This document shows, piece after piece, positions 44,254 through 56,599 of a stretch of DNA of 64,000 nucleotides. Under the pieces are notes generated by a model. That model was not told where the DNA came from and ran no database searches. It worked only from the letters and a program-made list of their open reading frames with translations. The translations under genes and the position numbers were made by a program. Location of the stretch: the NCBI GenBank assembly GCA_029216955.1, contig JANAVB010002199.1:19508822-19572821 (forward strand), in the 5' to 3' direction. Each line of letters starts with the position of its first letter. Positions within the stretch are counted from its first letter, which is position 1. Source of the DNA: Iris pallida. Taxonomy: Eukaryota; Streptophyta; Magnoliopsida; Asparagales; Iridaceae.

Positions 44254-46098
44254 CGTTTTTAGTGGTGGCCCATGCAGGTCTGTCTTTGCAGTTAATGCGA
44301 AGTCGTGGTAGTACTTGAGTTTATCTGTACTACTGCGAGCATGCCCTAGGATTAAGGTTGAGTCATGGAATATTTTAGGATTTTGGTACTCAGTCACATA
44401 TTAGGAACTCTTGGTAGATTCCAGGGATGACCCCTGGGAATCTTGTTTCGAAGGCTTTCAAATCTTTTCCCACTCGTTTCCATTCGTCCTGATTTCTGAA
44501 ATATCTGTCCGTATCAAACTTTATTCCTTCTTGGGATGAGTTTGTGGACCCCAGAGGGAAGTTATAAGTTGGACTTGTATCTTCTAGGTTGAGACGTGAA
44601 TATGATTTACCAACCTCGTATCATGGTCGAGGTTTGTTTTAGATTATATTCTACCATTTTCTATCCTGACCTAGGTAGTACCCTCGGGACTTTCCCTGAG
44701 ATTTCCTCTGGACCCTATCTCGGAAGTTGTTTCCGTTGTTTCTATTAACTTACCCTTGACTTTTTGTTGAATTTTAAATCTTAATATTCGTTGTTGACCT
44801 TTGATTTTGTTTCGAAAAATTCTTTTAAGAATTGAGTTAAGATATCCTGATAAACATATTTTGGACGAGGACGATGAGAACGGTAAGTGTCTAGTTTATT
44901 TATGGAGTTTAGAATTCATCGCAGTCATATTAGCTAGCGAGACATGGACATGGAGCCTGATTTTGGATATACTATCCTAGTTATGTCATTTAGGTTCTCT
45001 TGCAGCCATACCGGGTGGCGTGGTAAGGAATCTAGATGACATAATTATAGGGTGTATACCATAGTTATGGACTTTATTGTTTATTACCGCTATGCTTACT
45101 GGCGTGGCGAGAATTCTGGCAACATGATTTGGGATAGACGTGTATGGTTATCAGGTCATATCTTAAATTGATTCACTTCTTTTACCAATTGAGCAAGATA
45201 ATTTCTACCATTATTTCTTGTTTATCATTATTTTCTCTCCCATCATATGATGATTTCCTCATCTTGCCATCATTTCCTTTGACTTGTTTAGCTATGTCTT
45301 GATTACACCAATCAACTATCCCGTATCTACTTCTGTCATCTACACTTGGAAACTCTGAATTTTTTTTGAAATTTCATATCTCAATTGTTTCTTAAATTTT
45401 GATACTGTTAAGAATTTGATTTCCTTCTGTCCATGACCAATCAATTTTGGTCGTCTTGTTTATCGTGCCAAAGAGTCTTGATTGCTGACTAGACTCTAGA
45501 TGACTTCAATTTTCTTTGTGACTTGGTTTCCTTTCTAAATTGTGCTTTTAGGACCTTGATTTCAAATTCATGATTTTATCGTTTTTCATAACTGAACTTG
45601 GATCTTGATCGTGCTTATGTAACCTATAATCCGATTTCTATCAAATCTATCTCTCAATCGTGCTATTCTCAAATTTTTTTTCTCTCCATTTGCTTCTCTT
45701 AGCCCTGTTTTAGATTATGACTATCCGACTTTGATTTTCATGATCTTGATAATCTTAACCCTAAATCTAATTTCATCGAGCTGAAATCCTGTTAATCAAG
45801 GTTTGACTCGATTGTAACCGGACGAAGCTCAAGTTTTGATTTCGTTGTCATATCTAAATCGTGCCCCAATGACTTGGCTTATTTCTGAAATCATGCACAT
45901 ATAATTTTGTTCACATCATGATTCTATCGTGCCAAATCCCTCATCGTGCCTAAACAATTTTGTAAATCGATTCTCTTGATCGTGCAAACTCGTCATTCTT
46001 GGATCGTGCCTAAATTATTGCATAAATCTTCTATCATGTCTTAACCCCACTACCAACCTTTAATTTCGAGGACGAAACTTTTATAAGGTGGGTAGGAT
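44254..46098 (+). other. Internal region without coding capacity
   Basis: I find no ORF that matches gag or pol and no long ORF at all. The left edge CGTTTTTAGTGGTGGCCC aligns with the Tekay primer-binding site but has lost the starting TGG. The right edge carries TTTCGAGGACGAAACTTTTATAAGGTGGG, split here only by description: CGAGGACGAAA then AAGGTGGG, as in the Tekay elements. The rest is T-rich and featureless by eye. Confidence 0.8.
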
Positions 46099-46926
46099 TG
46101 TAAGCCCCTGAATTTAGGGCTGATTTTTTTTAATTTTAATAATCAATTAATTAGAATATTATTATTTGATTATTATTTGATTTAATGCTCTTTACCGTGA
46201 CTTGGAATTCTAGAGTATCAGGGATGTCAGTCTCTGGAAACTTCCTTCTTGGAGTTTATAGTAGACGAGATTATCTTCATTTTGATATATCATGTCCCAT
46301 CCAAACTCGTTCCCTTGTGCTCCTTTTGTATCGCGCAAGTTCGGGTCAATTTAGACCATTTAAATTATTAATTGAATTCCCACTCTTTTTCTTGATCCCC
46401 ATAAGCGCGTTACCATGACTTTTAATTTAGGAGCACCAGACTAGTCATTCTCTCGAAACCAACTTGTCATGCCTGATCTACTCGAGACGCTCTTCACCCC
46501 TGACCTTCGTATCCCACTCAGACACTCCATTTTGTGCTCCATTTTCTTCGCACAACTTTCGGTTCAATTTAGACCAATTTATCGTCTGCCGTAATTCGTG
46601 ATTTAACTTCCAATTTAATTTCCGGGTCCGACATCGACCCAACCTAGTCGACCCCAAATATGGACATGGCCCCCATGAAGCCTACTACCCGCCTGAAACT
46701 TGTGTCCCATTTATTGGAGTCCCCGCATGTTACTTATTTGTCCATGATTATAAACACCTATTTTAATTCGGATATTGTCCCCTGTCCGATTTTGGCCCAA
46801 CCCGGCTCTACTGAACCCAACCCCAGCTCCATGTTGCCCTCCATCTTGACTGCCCATGCACCCCACTGATATTTCCCATTTTTCTCCTACTCAAAATATC
46901 TCTACAAATATCTACCTTTTCTTTCT

Positions 46927-46980
<54 letters not shown>

Positions 46981-49900
46981 GTGTAACTCTCTCTCTCCTA
47001 CTCTCTCACTTTCCACACAAGGAAACCCCCTCTATCAGCCGAACAAATCCCCCCCCCTCTCTCATTCTCTCTCCCTAAATATCTCTCTCTCTCTCTCTCT
47101 TTATATAATATATATACATACATATATATTATATACATATAATCCCTCTCTCCACATTAACTCCCCACATCACACTCAACACTCCCCCTCCCCTTCACGT
47201 ACAAGACAGCACACCCCCCCCCCTCCCATCATCCAGCCGACCTCTCTCCCTCTCATTCAATATCTCTCTCTCTCCCTCTTTCAAATATCACACAACACTC
47301 TCTCTCTCTCTATATTATAACACACACACACACACATACATACTCATCACTCTCTTCCTCCTTCCTCCCCACAGTCCAGCCGAGCCGACCCATGGCCGAG
47401 CCCCTGGCCGACGGCCAGCCCCACCACCCTAGGCCGAGCTTACCCTTCTCCTCCTCCTTCACCATCATCTTCATCATCATCTTCATCATCATCATCACCA
47501 TCTTCTTCATCATCATCTTCATCATCAAACTCCCACCACCATCACCAGCTGCCGTCGCCGTGCCCACGGCCGGTCATCGCCGCCGTACCCATGGCTACGC
47601 TGCCATGCCAGGCCGGCGAGCACCCCCGTGCGGCCCGCAGCTGCGCAACAGCAGCTAGGAACAGCAGCTGCAGCGGCAGCATATGCCCCGCGCGCATGGC
47701 TGGCCGCGCGTCGCCCCGGCCACCGCCGCCGGCCGTGGCCGACCCCCATGGCTGGGCCTTCTCCGGCGACCCCCCCTGGGTCCGCTGCTCCTTCCCCGGC
47801 AGCGACCAGTTCGACGGAAAGTCGATTTCGACTTCGGGATCGAAATCCCGTCGTGACGCGCGTATTGGAGAGGAAGAATACGCGTCTCGAGGCAGCCACT
47901 TCGCATGTGTTTTCGGGGAAATCCAACCGTTGGATCGGCGATTTCTTCGCTCCGTCTCAATCTTGGTATATACCCCTTCATCTCTCTCAAATTTCACCCA
48001 TTAATTTCGTCGTTTGATAGATCAAAACCGGCCACCAAGTTGACACTTTAAATTGTGTTATTTTTGGACAGTTTGTGGAGCCGACTTCGTCGACTCGTAT
48101 CTCCTCCGTCGCAGCTCCGTTTTGCGCGCCACCAGTTCCGGTGCACAGCTGGTATAACCCTCTTCCTGTCCCCTTTAGATTTCATTTCAGTTTGAGCTTG
48201 TTAGGTCGGTCGAATTCGACGCCAAAGTTGGCCGTTCGAATTCTTAGTGTTGCACTTGTAAAATTCCATTTTTGAACCCGGGACTCCGGATTCAATTTCT
48301 GACACCACCAGTAGACTCGTGGCGTCGTTCTGGTATGTTTTCATATAAAGTTTGCTTGATTTGGAGAACGTGGGCCCGGGCACGCATTTCGGTGCAAAAC
48401 GGGTCCCACTTTCTGAGTCAACGAAACTTTTTGACGCCGGCTCATCGGAATCCAATTCCGGATATACCGTTGAGTTCGTATCGTCATTCTGGACTCGTTG
48501 ACATATAATTTGCTAAGTTTTAGTGGACATTGGTTCCGGCACGCATTTCGGTGCAAGTCGGATACCAATATCCGGGTCAACGTGTCATTTTAAGTTCGGC
48601 TCATCGGAATCCAATTCCGGATATACCGTTGAGTTCGTATCGTCATTCTGGACTCGTTGACATATAATTTGCTGAGTTTTGAGGACATTGGCTCCGACAC
48701 GCTTTTCCGTGCAAATCGGTTTCCAATGTTCGCGTCAACGGACCAGTTTGAGATCGGGTCAACGGAATCCAATTCTGGATATACCGTTGGGTTCGTATCG
48801 TCATTCTGGATTTGTGGACATATAATTTGTTAGGTTTTGTGCACTTTTATTTTGGCACATTTTTCGGTGCAAAGTGTGTCCAACGACGGATATCATTTTG
48901 GCCCGAAATTACCGTTTTGCTCCTGTGTCCAAATTGGACTTTTGGACAGGCTATCCTAGCTGATTTGACCATTCTGGACACGTCGGTGATGTTAGTTTTA
49001 TCATCCGACAACATTTGTAGATTTCTTCTCTTTTTGTGTCATCCTATTATTATAATATTTTTTTCTTTGGGTTGTTTTAGAGACCCGTCGATTTCAGTGA
49101 TTTCTAAATCAATGGAATTCATAAGTTGACCTTGTAGATGTTTATAGAGACTAGCTTGACCATGGTTGACTATTTTGACTAGACGTCGAAGTAGAGTCAA
49201 CATTTGACCTAGGTTAGACTAGTTTTGACCCTGGTTGACCACAGTTGACTATTTTGACCAAAGTCAACCGGAAGTCAACCGTAGCCTAAAATTTACTAGA
49301 ACTGGACCGAAGTTGACCAGTTGACCCAAAGTCAACTGTTAGTCAACGTTAGTCAAGTTTGACCTAGAGTTGACCTAGTATTGACCAGAGTTGACCAGTT
49401 GACCAAAGTCAACTGTACGTCAACTTTGACCCAGTTTGTCTTAGTTTGACCTAGATGTTTAGTATGTCTTTTGACCCTGATCAGCTCTTGTATTATTTCA
49501 TCTTTAGGTCTGTGGCTTTACTCTGAACCCTGATTCATATTGACAGCAGGACCCCAGGCGAGTACATTCTCTGATAACTTATTCCCAATTTATGATAACT
49601 GTTATGATTCATGTAGTTAGTGTTGATATGCTTATTCCTGACACATGGTTCTCACGGATTGGTATTCTTGGATCCCGACGAGAGATGTTTCTCCTTCTTA
49701 GGTTGGGATATATTGTGCAAGCACCCTTGTAGCTCTTGCTCAATATGTGGTCACTGATTCTAGAGCAGGTTCACGACCTTCTCATTAGAATCCCGTGCAG
49801 TGACGTGTCCTGTTTGGATCCATTCTACCAGTTGGGGTAGGGGGAGTAGTAGCGTATGCCTGTGATCAGATCCATCCCGATTCCCGAACAGTGTGAGTCA

Positions 49901-50532
49901 TATACCGCACTTATGACTTGCCAGGCCGATTCTTGACAGGTACCCAAGCCGATCACAAGCTGAAACTACTACTCACACACATTGGATATATATAGCTTAC
50001 CTTGATTCATGTACATGCCATGATCCCGTTCTATTTTCTTGTTCTAGCTCTAGCTTTACAGCTTACCATGCCATGATACATACATGTACACTCCATGATT
50101 TATTGTATATGCTCTATTTACAGTCTTATAGCTTTTATTCTATCTTGAGATCTGTTATGAGATAAATGTACTCGTTCCGCTCCTAACTGGATACGTTATG
50201 AAATATTACAGATGTTGATGCTAACTGAGGTGGTTCCCACTATTCTTCTCTATGAGTTGCCTGGTAGTTATCCTTAGTTAGTCCTGTTGTTCCTTCTTTA
50301 TTTTCCTGTCTTATGATCATAGTAGATTCTAGTTGTTCTAGTGATATTGTTATTATTTCTTGTCTTATCTTCCTTAATTTTCGTGATGTGACATGAGTAC
50401 ATTTCTAGTTATGGATTCTTAGATGTTGTAGTTAGTATAGTATACTTGACAGCGTTCTACCGTCGATACCGCGACGTAGGCTGGGCGTGGCCCACGTATT
50501 CGTACCCGTATATCCGGGTGCGGGTCGTGACA
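46099..50532 (+). repeat. 3' LTR, 4434 bp
   Basis: Near-identical to 39830-44253, including the GC-rich island (about 47390-47970), the 159-bp units and the TTGAC block. The small length difference comes at least partly from the (TA)n run at about 46930-46980. Confidence 0.9.
49124..49480. promoter_or_regulatory. TTGAC (W-box-like) cluster in 3' LTR
   Basis: This is the second copy of the TTGAC/GTCAA-rich block of the 5' LTR, with the same spacing. Confidence 0.7.
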
Positions 50533-50596
50533 ACTATCGAATTAGGTATTATTAATATACAGAGTTAATTAAGTTCTACGAAAATTTCGTATGCAG

Positions 50597-51479
50597 GCCC
50601 AACGGGCGGTGAAGGGGGAAGGGCGCCAGAATCGGTCACCATGCATGACGTGTTCCAGCATACGCACAAAAGACGGAAGGACGGGAGCTTCATCGACGAG
50701 AGGGCCAAGGAGACTGATGTAAGTACTTATGTTTATGAGATTTACGTTAGAATTAAAAGTATACGGACTATAACTTAGGTAAACTTAGGATTCACACTTA
50801 ACTTAGTGAAATATAGGATTTAAATTACAACTTAGGTAAATCTTATAATATAAACACATTCATTTGATAGGCTGCATATCGTGAGGTCCTTAGTCGGGCT
50901 CAGTTAACTGACACCAAAGATATCGGTTAAAACGACGCCCACCCGGACGTCCTCTTCTTTGGCCGCTCGCAACGACTTGTTCGTAGATACCGTCGGCGGC
51001 TTTAAGAAAGGGCTCCTGTACGGAGTCGGCTCCCTAGGGCCGTTGCACATGGCGGCGCAGAGATTTCCACCGACACCCCTCCTCCCGTGGCCCCGACAGA
51101 CGATGATGTTAGGTCGCAGCTTACGCAGCTGCACGAGGCGGTATCGTCCTTGCGGGACTAATTTGCCACGTACTTTCCACCTCCGTCTGCTGCTGTCGGT
51201 CCGTCTGCTGATGCTGTCGGTCCATCTTCTACTGGTGCCGGTCCGTCGACTGCTGGTGTCTGTCCTTCTTTCTTGGGTCATCTTTCTTTCAACCCTGATG
51301 CCCCTTTGGTACCGCCTCCGACTGTGACGGCACTCCTGGATCTCATGTTGCCAGAGCAGCTATGCCGACTTCCGAGCAGCGTCTACGACGGCTTGTCGCC
51401 GTACCTAGTGGAGGAGTATATTCGTCGGTCGCAGCAGGGATTACCACCACCGGGCAATCGAACTCCTCCTCCTTCTTAA
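50597..51479 (+). pseudogene. CACTA second gene, exons 4-5
   Basis: After the LARD-like insertion the host intron ends with acceptor CGTATGCAG (50596). Exon 4 (50597-50718) encodes MHDVFQHTHKRRKDGSFIDE, a typical continuation of the Transposase_24 family, and ends at GAT|GTAAGT. Exon 5 starts at 50871 after TTTGATAG. It has a stop near 50928 and frame changes: NDLFVDTVGGFKKGLLYGVG is readable in another frame near 50965-51025, and a Pro-rich tail runs to TAA at 51477-51479. Decayed, with the family origin still clear. Confidence 0.7.
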
Positions 51480-51819
51480 AATATTGTAATTAATAAAATT
51501 TGGAATATTTGTGGCAATTTTGGATTATTTGTGCTATGATCGAATTATAACGACGGATATTAGGTTACTCTTCAGGATAATTAATGTCTATTTTCTATTA
51601 ATTTGGTTTGGTCTATGTGATTCTTGGATAATTGGTGTGCATTAAATTCGTATGTGCATATTTGGTCTATGTGATTCTTGGATAACTGGTGTGCATTATA
51701 TATTTGGTCTATGTGATTGTTGGATAATTGTTGTGCATTATATATTGGTTTGGTTTATGCATATTTTTTAGAACATGGAAATTGCTGCAATTTTTTTTCA
51801 AAAAAATCTCAGTTAGCGA

Positions 51820-52609
51820 CGGACTAGTGACCGGTTAGCGACGGATATTACCAGTTCTGACTAATTTTCGACGGAATTTCTGTCGCCAACAGAAAATTTA
51901 AAACTGTTTTCAGGTAGCGACGGGTGGCCGACGGAATATCCGTCGGCATGGTTCTGGTGGTATATACTTCGACGGAATAGCGACGGGAAATCCGTCGCCA
52001 AGGCGACGGATAATCAGCCACTAATCAGTCGCTCTCTCGACGGCGTAGCGACGGATACTCCGTCGACAAGGTTCTGGAAATGTTGGACATTTCCAGAACC
52101 ATGGCAACGGATAATCAGCCACTAATCAGTCGCTCTGTCGACGGCGTAGCAACGGAATGGCGACGACTCATCCGTCGCCATGGTTCTGGAAATGCCAAGC
52201 ATTTTCAGAACATGGTCGACGGATAATCCGTCAGTATTCCGTCGCTACTCCGTCCTCTGTTAGCGACAGCGATCGACGGAATAGCGACGGAACGATACAC
52301 TCTGATACGCTATTACGACGGTTTACCGACGGACCATTACATCGCTAGTGTCTACACAGTTCAGTATTGAATACTTGAAATGGACGAAAGCATGTCGGAA
52401 AGTCATCGCTAATGCTTCGTATTGTGAAGTCGACAAGCCGTCGCTATTCCGTCCCTTGACGACTGCTTAGCGATGGACCGTTATTAGCGACGAGCTGATT
52501 GCCGACGGATTATTTTGTCCAAGATCCGTCAATGAACGGTCGCTAATACAAATTGTCGACGGACGGGCGACGGATCTGGCCGTCGCTAAATCGACATATT
52601 TTGGTAGTG
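51820..52609. repeat. CACTA 3' subterminal repeats and terminus
   Basis: GCGACGGA, CGACGGAAT and the inverse TCCGTCGC are repeated in both orientations over about 790 bp and end in TTTTGGTAGTG at 52609. In CACTA elements such repeats are where the element-encoded DNA-binding protein binds the ends. The 51480-51820 stretch before it is A/T-rich without a recognised feature apart from short repeats of TGTGATTCTTGGATAA. Confidence 0.8.
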
Positions 52610-53401
52610 GCTTGAATGAAACATGAATTACTCGTTATGCAAATTGTGCTAACATGTTTTTGTGCAGGGATGACTATCGGCGAGGGTAAGTTGCTATGAA
52701 TTATATTCTACTGTCATGTTCTTATGAATTGTTAAAAAGAACCTAGACAAGTAGAAAGATCACTAGTAAATGTTAGCTCCACATATTGATTTAGTGCAGA
52801 GATTTGCGAGTTCGGCCAAAAGCCGCTCGCCAGTACATGATGTATGCTGACCCACGTTGTGGGCATCCTTTTCAGAAAGCAAAAGGAGACAGGAGGATTT
52901 CAAGTGAGGCACCGAAGCTCGTCTAGCCCAGTAGAGCTGTGGATTGCCTCGAAGCTTCATTTTCATTCCAGTCAAGTTTCAAGTTTTTATTTCCTTTGAA
53001 GGTGTCTTTCAATTCCAGCTTGTAATAAGGGATATGATGTATGGGCATTGCGACTATTTTCAAAAGAGAGTTTCAAAGAGAATCATGTAGCCAATATAAG
53101 GCACTCTAAGTTTGCAAAGCTTTGTACTTGTATTCCTAGCAAGTTTATCAATAAAAGAAGTATTTCCATTTCAAATCTCTGTGTCCAATATTTGGTTTTC
53201 TGCAATGAATGGGTATGTGCGTGTGTTTTGCTTAACTAGTGGGTGCGTGCGTGTGTTTTGCTTGACTAGTTGTTTTTGTGCAGGTACATGGCCTTGTGCA
53301 AGCGCAATTTAGGCTTGCACGACATTACGCCTTAGCGAGGACGATCGATCCCGCAGGGATCCAGGCAAGACGGACGACCCTAGCTGGATCGGGGCGTGAC
53401 A
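52610..53401 (+). repeat. Truncated 5' LTR
   Basis: Collinear with 55832-56596 of the 3' LTR and ending GGGGCGTGACA. Promoter-like CCAATATAAGG lies at 53091-53101. A roughly 31-bp unit (GTGTGTTTTGCTTRACTAGT) is doubled at about 53215-53272 but single in the 3' LTR. Confidence 0.85.
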
Positions 53402-53404
53402 AAG

Positions 53405-53416
53405 TGGTATCAGAGC
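53405..53416 (+). other. Primer-binding site, initiator Met tRNA
   Basis: TGGTATCAGAGC, three bases after the LTR end, is the standard plant initiator-methionine tRNA primer site. It contrasts with the unusual site of the Tekay-like elements in this window. Confidence 0.85.
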
Positions 53417-53585
53417 ACGGTTTTACGTCCTTGGCCTCTTGCAAATATCGTTTTCGAAAAAGTATATAAAGTACTTTAATGGCTTTCAAAAGAGTCCCAA
53501 TTTTGAGCTATGAAAACCAATGCCCCATACAATAAGTCCATAATATTTTATGAGACTGACAGAAGTTAAACTCTTTTGTAGAGAA

Positions 53586-54832
53586 ATGGCCCCTCCTCGA
53601 CCAGCTTCCTCGACAGATCTGATAGAACGGATCATGACATTGTTGGAATTACATAGGCAGGACAGTGAGGAACGCAATCAAATACAACAGGCCCAAATAG
53701 AGGCAAGCAGTTGGAATCCTTGACCCAACTTGTAACTGTGCTTGCGGCAAATTGGGATACCACCGCAGCGACCAAACCAACGGGAACGCCCGAGATTGAG
53801 CCCGTGGAGGGTGACGATCCCCAGCCAGCACAAAGGCACACTTCTTTTAGGCCAAAGGACTTCTTAGACGTGAAACCTCCAGAATTTAAAGGCAGGACAT
53901 CACCCGATAAAGTGATGGACTGGATTTATAAAATGGAGAGTCTGTTCGCGTTCGTAGGAGTTTCGAGTAGCAAGAAGGTAGTTTGTGCCGTTCTGTTTCT
54001 ACGGTTGCGGGCAAAGGATTGGTGGAAGGCGAAGAAGCCGACGCTGCTTGCAACGGCTAAGAATGGAAAGATCTCATGGGCCTCGTTCAAGAAGGCATTT
54101 CTGGATCAATATCTGCCTCCAGCCATGAGCAAGAAGATGGAGGATGACTTCATCACACTGAAACAGGAAGATATGTCCATGGAGGACTATGAGTCTGAAT
54201 TTGCCAAGTTAGCAAATTTTGATGTCGTTATGCTTCCCACCGAGCAAACTCGTATAAATCGATTCGTTGGAGGTCTGAATGACGACATCTAGTTAAGTGT
54301 GCTGAATCAAGAATGTGGGTCGTATTCTCAGGCCTTTGAGGCGGTGCTACAGGTAGAACAGTTTTGCCTGAAGAAGGCATCCAATAAAGTACAGTACAGT
54401 CGGAATCAGCCCGCCAAAAGATATCATGACGGAGAGAAAAAGACTGACGGGGAACAAAACAACAAGCCCGTATGCGCCTTCGGCGGTCGACGAGGGCATG
54501 TTAAAGAAGACTGTCGCTATGTGAATGGCCAGAGTTGCAGTTACTGTGGCAAAAGTGGGCACATCAAGGAGGATTGTCGTGCCGCTAATAACGCTTGTTT
54601 TCGTTGTGGACAACAGGGCCACTCAGTCAGAAATTGCCCAAAAAAGAATAAAACAGATCAGAATCGTAATGACACTGAAGAGCGTGGGCAGCTGCCAGGC
54701 CCACCGTCGCTCCGAGATAATCCGTACAACCAGCAGTTGCGGAATGCCAACACGGCGACAGCGCGCGTCTATAATCTCTCCACGTTGCTTGATCCAGAAT
54801 GCAACAATAGTGGAGGTGAGTTTGTTTCTTAA
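53586..54832 (+). pseudogene. gag with three zinc knuckles
   Basis: ATG at 53586-53588 opens an N-terminus (MAPPRPASSTDLIERIM) that shifts frame by one base near 53705. The gag body then runs in one frame to TAA near 54832 with a single TAG at 54290-54292. The capsid-like part (KDWWKAKKP, FKKAFLDQYLPP, MEDYESEFAKLA) is typical of Ty3/gypsy gag. Three CCHC motifs follow: CAFGGRRGHVKEDC (near 54473, second Cys replaced by Gly), CSYCGKSGHIKEDC (near 54537) and CFRCGQQGHSVRNC (near 54597). The frame ends soon after, with no protease. The product would bind RNA and form particles only together with a helper's enzymes. Confidence 0.85.
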
Positions 54833-54868
54833 GTTTTGAGGACAAAACTTTTTCTCAGTGGGTTATTA

Positions 54869-56596
54869 TGTAGTGTCCCGCTCCTCGCGGTACACTATGT
54901 AATAACTACGGCTTGTTGACTCAGTCATGAACTGAGTATTTGGTAAAACCTTTGCCGGTATCGATTGATCACGGATGAAATACAATGAACCTTTCCAATT
55001 AATGGATTGGCTTCTATTGAAATAAATTCAAGAGTTTTTGTTGAATGTTTTCTCTCGCTGCTTGGTTTTGATGAATGCGTTTTCGTGTTGGTTTTTGATG
55101 ATTGGTTTTTATTGTTCGCTTTCATCGCATTTCGCATTCATTCCGAATCTTGAGAGAAAGAGACGAAGTATGCTAATCAACTGTTGGTGCCAATGTAGGG
55201 CGCGTGAATTGTTCGTGAACGGCACGTGAAGTCCCTCCTTCTCTCAACTAAGATTCATCTTGGTGAGTTGCTTCAACCGAACAAACATTGATTTGTACGC
55301 CTAATAAAAATGATCTCTAGTCCACTCTGTTGCCTTGTCCCAATGATCAACGACACCACATCCATAAAAGATAAGAGAAGATAATTGAATTGAATCAATT
55401 GTAAGAATATGTATTGCTACTCTATCAGCTCGATAAGAATGATCATCTGCTTGTCACTAGTATGCTTAAAAATATAGACATGTACAGACGAACTTCTACG
55501 TGTTGAGATAAATCTGAAGGCACGAAACAAACGTGTCGTATATCTGTGCATAAGTCCAAATGTGTCTCATCTGATAGAACGGCTAGAGCATGTATTTGGT
55601 CTTGGACAACTTGTATACAAGGAAAATATTTGTCTCTCGGGTGGTATCTGGGGGTACCTGGAACCGCTCAGCCTAGGAGAGATTAGGGCCTCCATGTGAA
55701 AATGGGAGTCGATATCTGAGTCCTTAGCGACGAGCTGAACCCAAGAGAGTCACAGCGGCTAATCATAGGGATAACCCATGGACCAACATGTAGAATAGTC
55801 CACCTGCATGACCCGAATGACAACTTCAATATCTGCATGAATGAAACATGAATTACTCGTTATACAAATTGTGCTAACATGTTTTTGTGCAGGGATGACT
55901 ATCGGCGAGGGTAAGTTGCTATGAATTATATTCTACTGTCATGTTCTTATGAATTGTTAAAAAGAACCTAGACAAGTAGAAAGATTACTAGTAAATGTTA
56001 GCTTCACATATTGATTTAGTACAGAGATTTGCGAGTTCGACCAAAAGCCGCTCGCCATTACATGATGTGTGCTGATCCACGTTGTGGACATCCTTTTCAG
56101 AAAACAAAAGGAGACATGAGGATTTCAAGTGAGGCAACGAAGCTCGTCTAGCCCAGTAGAGCTGTGGATTGCCTCGAAGCTTCATTTTCATTCCAGTCAA
56201 GTTTCAAGTTTTCATTTCCTTTGAAGGTGTCTTTCAATTCCAGCTTGTAATAAGGGATATGATGTATGGGCATTGCGGCTATTTTCAAAAGAGAGTTTCA
56301 AAGAGAATCATGTAGCCAATATAAGGCACTCTAAGTTTGCAAAGCTTTGGACTTGTATTTCTAGCAAGTTTATCAATAAAAGAAGTATTTCTATTTTAAA
56401 TATCTGTGTCCAATATTTGGTTTTCTGCAATGAATGGGTACGTGCGTGTGTTTTGCTTGACTAGTTGTTTTTGTGCAGGTACATGGCCTTGTGCAAGCGC
56501 AACTTAGGCTTGCACGGCATCATGCCTTAGCGAGGACGATCGATCCCGCAGGGATCCAGGCAAGACGGACAACCCTAGCGGGATCGGGGCATGACA
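54869..56596 (+). repeat. 3' LTR, about 1.73 kb
   Basis: It follows a GAGGACAAAAC segment and probably starts TGTAGTGTCCCGC at 54869; TGTCCCGC at 54874 is the other option, undecidable without the 5' partner. It ends GGGGCATGACA. ORFs inside are short and unconvincing. Confidence 0.75.
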
Positions 56597-56599
56597 AGA

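Larger units (their letters stand above)
39830..50532 (+). mobile_element. Non-autonomous LTR element with 4.4-kb LTRs (LARD-like)
   Basis: LTRs 39830-44253 (4424 bp) and 46099-50532 (4434 bp) both start TGTAAGCCCC and end GTCGTGACA. A perfect 5-bp target duplication ACTAT lies at 39825-39829 and 50533-50537. The internal part is only 1845 bp and has no gag or pol. It fits the class called LARD (large retrotransposon derivative). The leader AGTGGTGGCCCATGCAGG and the pre-LTR sequence CGAGGACGAAA...AAGGTGGGTA match the Tekay-like elements in this window, the probable source of its proteins. The LTRs look very similar, so insertion seems fairly recent. Confidence 0.92.
23990..52609 (+). mobile_element. 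CACTA (En/Spm) transposon, twice interrupted
   Basis: Without its two insertions the element is about 7.4 kb. It contains a TNP2-like transposase, a second Transposase_24-like gene and a 3' end with dense GCGACGGA/TCCGTCGC subterminal repeats closing in TTTTGGTAGTG, the inverse of CACTACCAAAA. The 5' end is unclear: CACCACAAAAATAT at 23990 matches the expected terminus at 12 of 14 bases, but the flanking triplets (CAA left, GCT right) do not match and the GACGGA repeats are missing on that side. The true 5' end may have been deleted. Confidence 0.75.
52610..56596 (+). mobile_element. Gag-only LTR element (TR-GAG-like), 5' truncated
   Basis: A partial 5' LTR (52610-53401), a canonical primer-binding site, a gag gene and a complete 3' LTR (about 54869-56596) are present, with no protease, reverse transcriptase or integrase in an internal region of about 1.47 kb. 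This matches the non-autonomous type known as TR-GAG. The 5' LTR begins exactly at the CACTA 3' terminus. The first ~960 bp of the LTR are missing there. Confidence 0.85.

Noticed and set aside
52763..52975. 70-codon - strand ORF, repeated at 55988-56200
   Set aside because: Present twice only because it lies in both LTRs of the gag-only element; no resemblance to a known protein.
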